Below, piece after piece: positions 32,714 through 33,842 of a stretch of 33,842 nt of DNA; positions within the stretch are counted from its first letter, which is position 1, and each line of letters opens with the position of its first letter. This stretch comes from Desulfobacteraceae bacterium. Lineage in GTDB: Bacteria; Desulfobacterota; Desulfobacteria; Desulfobacterales; Desulfobacteraceae. The position numbers and the translations under genes are program-made. The stretch is taken from positions 1 through 33,842 of the forward strand of contig JAAELK010000457.1 of assembly GCA_024226935.1 (NCBI GenBank), in the 5' to 3' direction. The notes beneath the pieces are model-generated. The model was not told where the DNA came from and did not search any database. It saw nothing but the letters and a program-made list of their open reading frames with translations.

Positions 32714-33724
32714 ATGGATATGCCTATACAGTCTATTAATTCTATATTTGAACGCCCTGTGATTGTTTTCACTGGAGCAGGTATTTCGTATGATTCTCCT
32801 ACATGCTTGCCACTTGGAACCCAATTAGTTGATATATTATTAAATACCTTACTTTCGTCTGAGATTAGCGCTTATCTCGATAATACCAGTCTACGCCCAG
32901 AGGTTGTGATGCAAGTCTTATGGGAATATACTGGTGAGTCAATTTTTTCAGCTCTTTCCATCCTATCTCAAAGGCCTCCAAACAGAATACATTCAACCAT
33001 TGAGTTTCTACGAGCTAAAGGAAAAATAGAGCGTATTATGACAACTAACCTTGATTTATGTCATGAAAAATCATCTAAAAACATAAAATCAGATGCGGTA
33101 ATACATTTACATGGTGTTGCTGGAAAGAAAAGCACTATCATGTATGCACTTGACCAAGTATCTAATAAGAGAGCCCAAGAAGTATGCAACAACATCCAAA
33201 ATATAACCCAAAACTCAACAGTTGTTTTTTTAGGCTATTCTGGGAGGGATGATTTCGATATAGCACCAGCACTCAGAAATTTGCCATCTAATGTCCATTT
33301 TGTTTGGATTGATCACGATGAACAGATGAATAGTTGGCAAATTAAACAAGACTATTCAATCTCTGACGCTCACTTTGTACTATCGGGGCGACCAGAGGGA
33401 ACAGTTTGTTATATTCGAGGAAATACGTGGACATTCCTCAGAGATTGGGCTTCTTCATGTGGCGCTAATGAGATGGTAAACAAAATAAACGCAGAATTAA
33501 ATCCACAAAATTTCAATTCAGCATCAAACCGTAATGAAATAAAATATTCTATTTCAAAATCACTATTAAGATTAGACGATGATATTGCAAAGTTAGTCGT
33601 TTCTGAATTTTTATTTAGGTACTTAAATCGCTCAGAAGAAGCTGATCAAATTTCAGGACAAATAAAGCCCCAAAACATCCCTTTTGCAAGAAAGAGTGCT
33701 TACTATCCCCCTGTGTCAGGATAG
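32714..33724 (+). CDS. SIR2-family protein, probable defence-type NADase
   Basis: The SIR2 NAD-binding fold is clear: FTGAGISYDSP, then MTTNLDL with the catalytic-loop asparagine and aspartate, VIHLHG with the active-site histidine, and VVFLGYSGRDDFDI. This resembles SIR2-like proteins of antiphage systems, which destroy NAD on infection, more than protein deacetylases: the zinc ribbon with four cysteines is missing. The frame is open back to ATG 32573 (383 residues); I prefer the ATG at 32714 (336 residues) because homologues begin shortly before GAGIS and the extra 47 residues look non-homologous. No start has a good ribosome-binding site. The C-terminal domain (about residues 285-383 of the long frame) is unrecognised. 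The frame ends in the terminal bases of an IS element, so the gene is probably truncated. It is AT-rich and sits beside a dead integrase. Confidence 0.75.
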   Translation: MDMPIQSINSIFERPVIVFTGAGISYDSPTCLPLGTQLVDILLNTLLSSEISAYLDNTSLRPEVVMQVLWEYTGESIFSALSILSQRPPNRIHSTIEFLRAKGKIERIMTTNLDLCHEKSSKNIKSDAVIHLHGVAGKKSTIMYALDQVSNKRAQEVCNNIQNITQNSTVVFLGYSGRDDFDIAPALRNLPSNVHFVWIDHDEQMNSWQIKQDYSISDAHFVLSGRPEGTVCYIRGNTWTFLRDWASSCGANEMVNKINAELNPQNFNSASNRNEIKYSISKSLLRLDDDIAKLVVSEFLFRYLNRSEEADQISGQIKPQNIPFARKSAYYPPVSG

Positions 33725-33842
33725 ATGTCGTCTCAATTAAAAATTAAATTTGGGGCATTGAGGTGATAAATATGGGATATTCTATCCAATTAAAAGAAGC
33801 CGTGTTAAAAAAGGTATTACAGGGAAACAAACCCCATTATGA
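33712..33842 (+). mobile_element. Left end of an IS3-like insertion sequence, cut by the window
   Basis: The sequence from TGTGTCAGGATAG (33712) leads within 60 bases to a transposase start, the usual spacing from an IS terminal repeat to orfA. The opposite end is beyond the window, so the terminal repeat and target duplication cannot be confirmed. The boundary is inferred. Confidence 0.5.
33772..33842 (+). CDS. Transposase orfA, N-terminal fragment at the window edge
   Basis: An ATG with AGGTGA six bases upstream opens a frame that begins MGYSIQLKEAVLKKVLQG and is cut by the window end after 23 codons. It matches the start of IS3-type orfA proteins, whose helix-turn-helix follows directly. 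The rest of the element lies beyond the window. Confidence 0.65.
   Translation, partial: MGYSIQLKEAVLKKVLQGNKPHY

Overview
The window is a stretch of chromosome from what looks like an anaerobic, marine-type sulfate reducer of the Desulfobacterota (Desulfobacteraceae-like). This is an inference. It rests on the mix of a glycyl-radical enzyme and its activase, a DmdC-type long acyl-CoA dehydrogenase with its own TetR regulator, a molybdopterin oxidoreductase, an EFR1 flavodoxin-ferredoxin, a B12-type radical SAM enzyme and an integron-type integrase remnant. Base composition changes along the window. The left end (yjjI/yjjW) and the right end (SIR2 gene) are AT-rich, while htpX, the acyl-CoA dehydrogenase and the 3.1-4.2 kb HAF-like gene are richer in GC.

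Layout. 1-2500: inverted-repeat leader, then yjjI and yjjW, which overlap; yjjW appears to start on AUA. 2.6-4.4 kb: C-terminal scrap of a Gfo/Idh/MocA oxidoreductase, an exported HAF-repeat-like protein and a long perfect palindrome. 4.6-8.2 kb: three-gene operon of a free periplasmic Cache protein, an NCS2 purine-type permease and an exported MetX-like alpha/beta hydrolase. 8.3-9.9 kb: B12-binding/radical SAM enzyme. 9.9-11.3 kb (minus strand): a protein with an eight-cysteine FYVE-like zinc finger, followed without a gap by an 84-codon frame that seems to start on AUU. 11.4-13.4 kb: SdsA1-type alkylsulfatase lipoprotein. 13.6 kb: initiator-type tRNA-Met with odd mismatches, between a clear promoter and terminator. 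13.8-16.8 kb: GNAT, CorA and SstT. 17.5-20.1 kb: acyl-CoA dehydrogenase and TetR, with a promoter-operator overlap. 20.2-22.7 kb: DUF2147 protein and a convergent molybdopterin oxidoreductase. 23.2-26.1 kb: small same-strand genes (HD hydrolase, MBL-fold, alpha/beta-hydrolase remnant, membrane protein, peroxiredoxin-like). 26.1-27.5 kb: APC permease. 27.7-28.9 kb: an amber-interrupted S1/P1-nuclease or phospholipase-C-like gene and a GNAT scrap. 29.0-31.6 kb: solute-binding protein plus EFR1 ferredoxin, then htpX. 32.0 kb to the end: frameshifted integron-type integrase fragment, a SIR2-family gene of the antiphage NADase type, and the left end of an IS3-like element whose first bases form the 3' end of the SIR2 frame.

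The window is a patchwork of short operons with several decaying genes, not one large system. The most unusual items are the FYVE-like protein and its partner frame, the Cache/NCS2/exported-hydrolase operon, the aberrant initiator tRNA, and two genes whose expected AUG is AUA or AUU behind a good ribosome-binding site. No CRISPR array, rRNA, prophage module or replication origin was seen. All functional names come from reading motifs by eye; no database search was possible.
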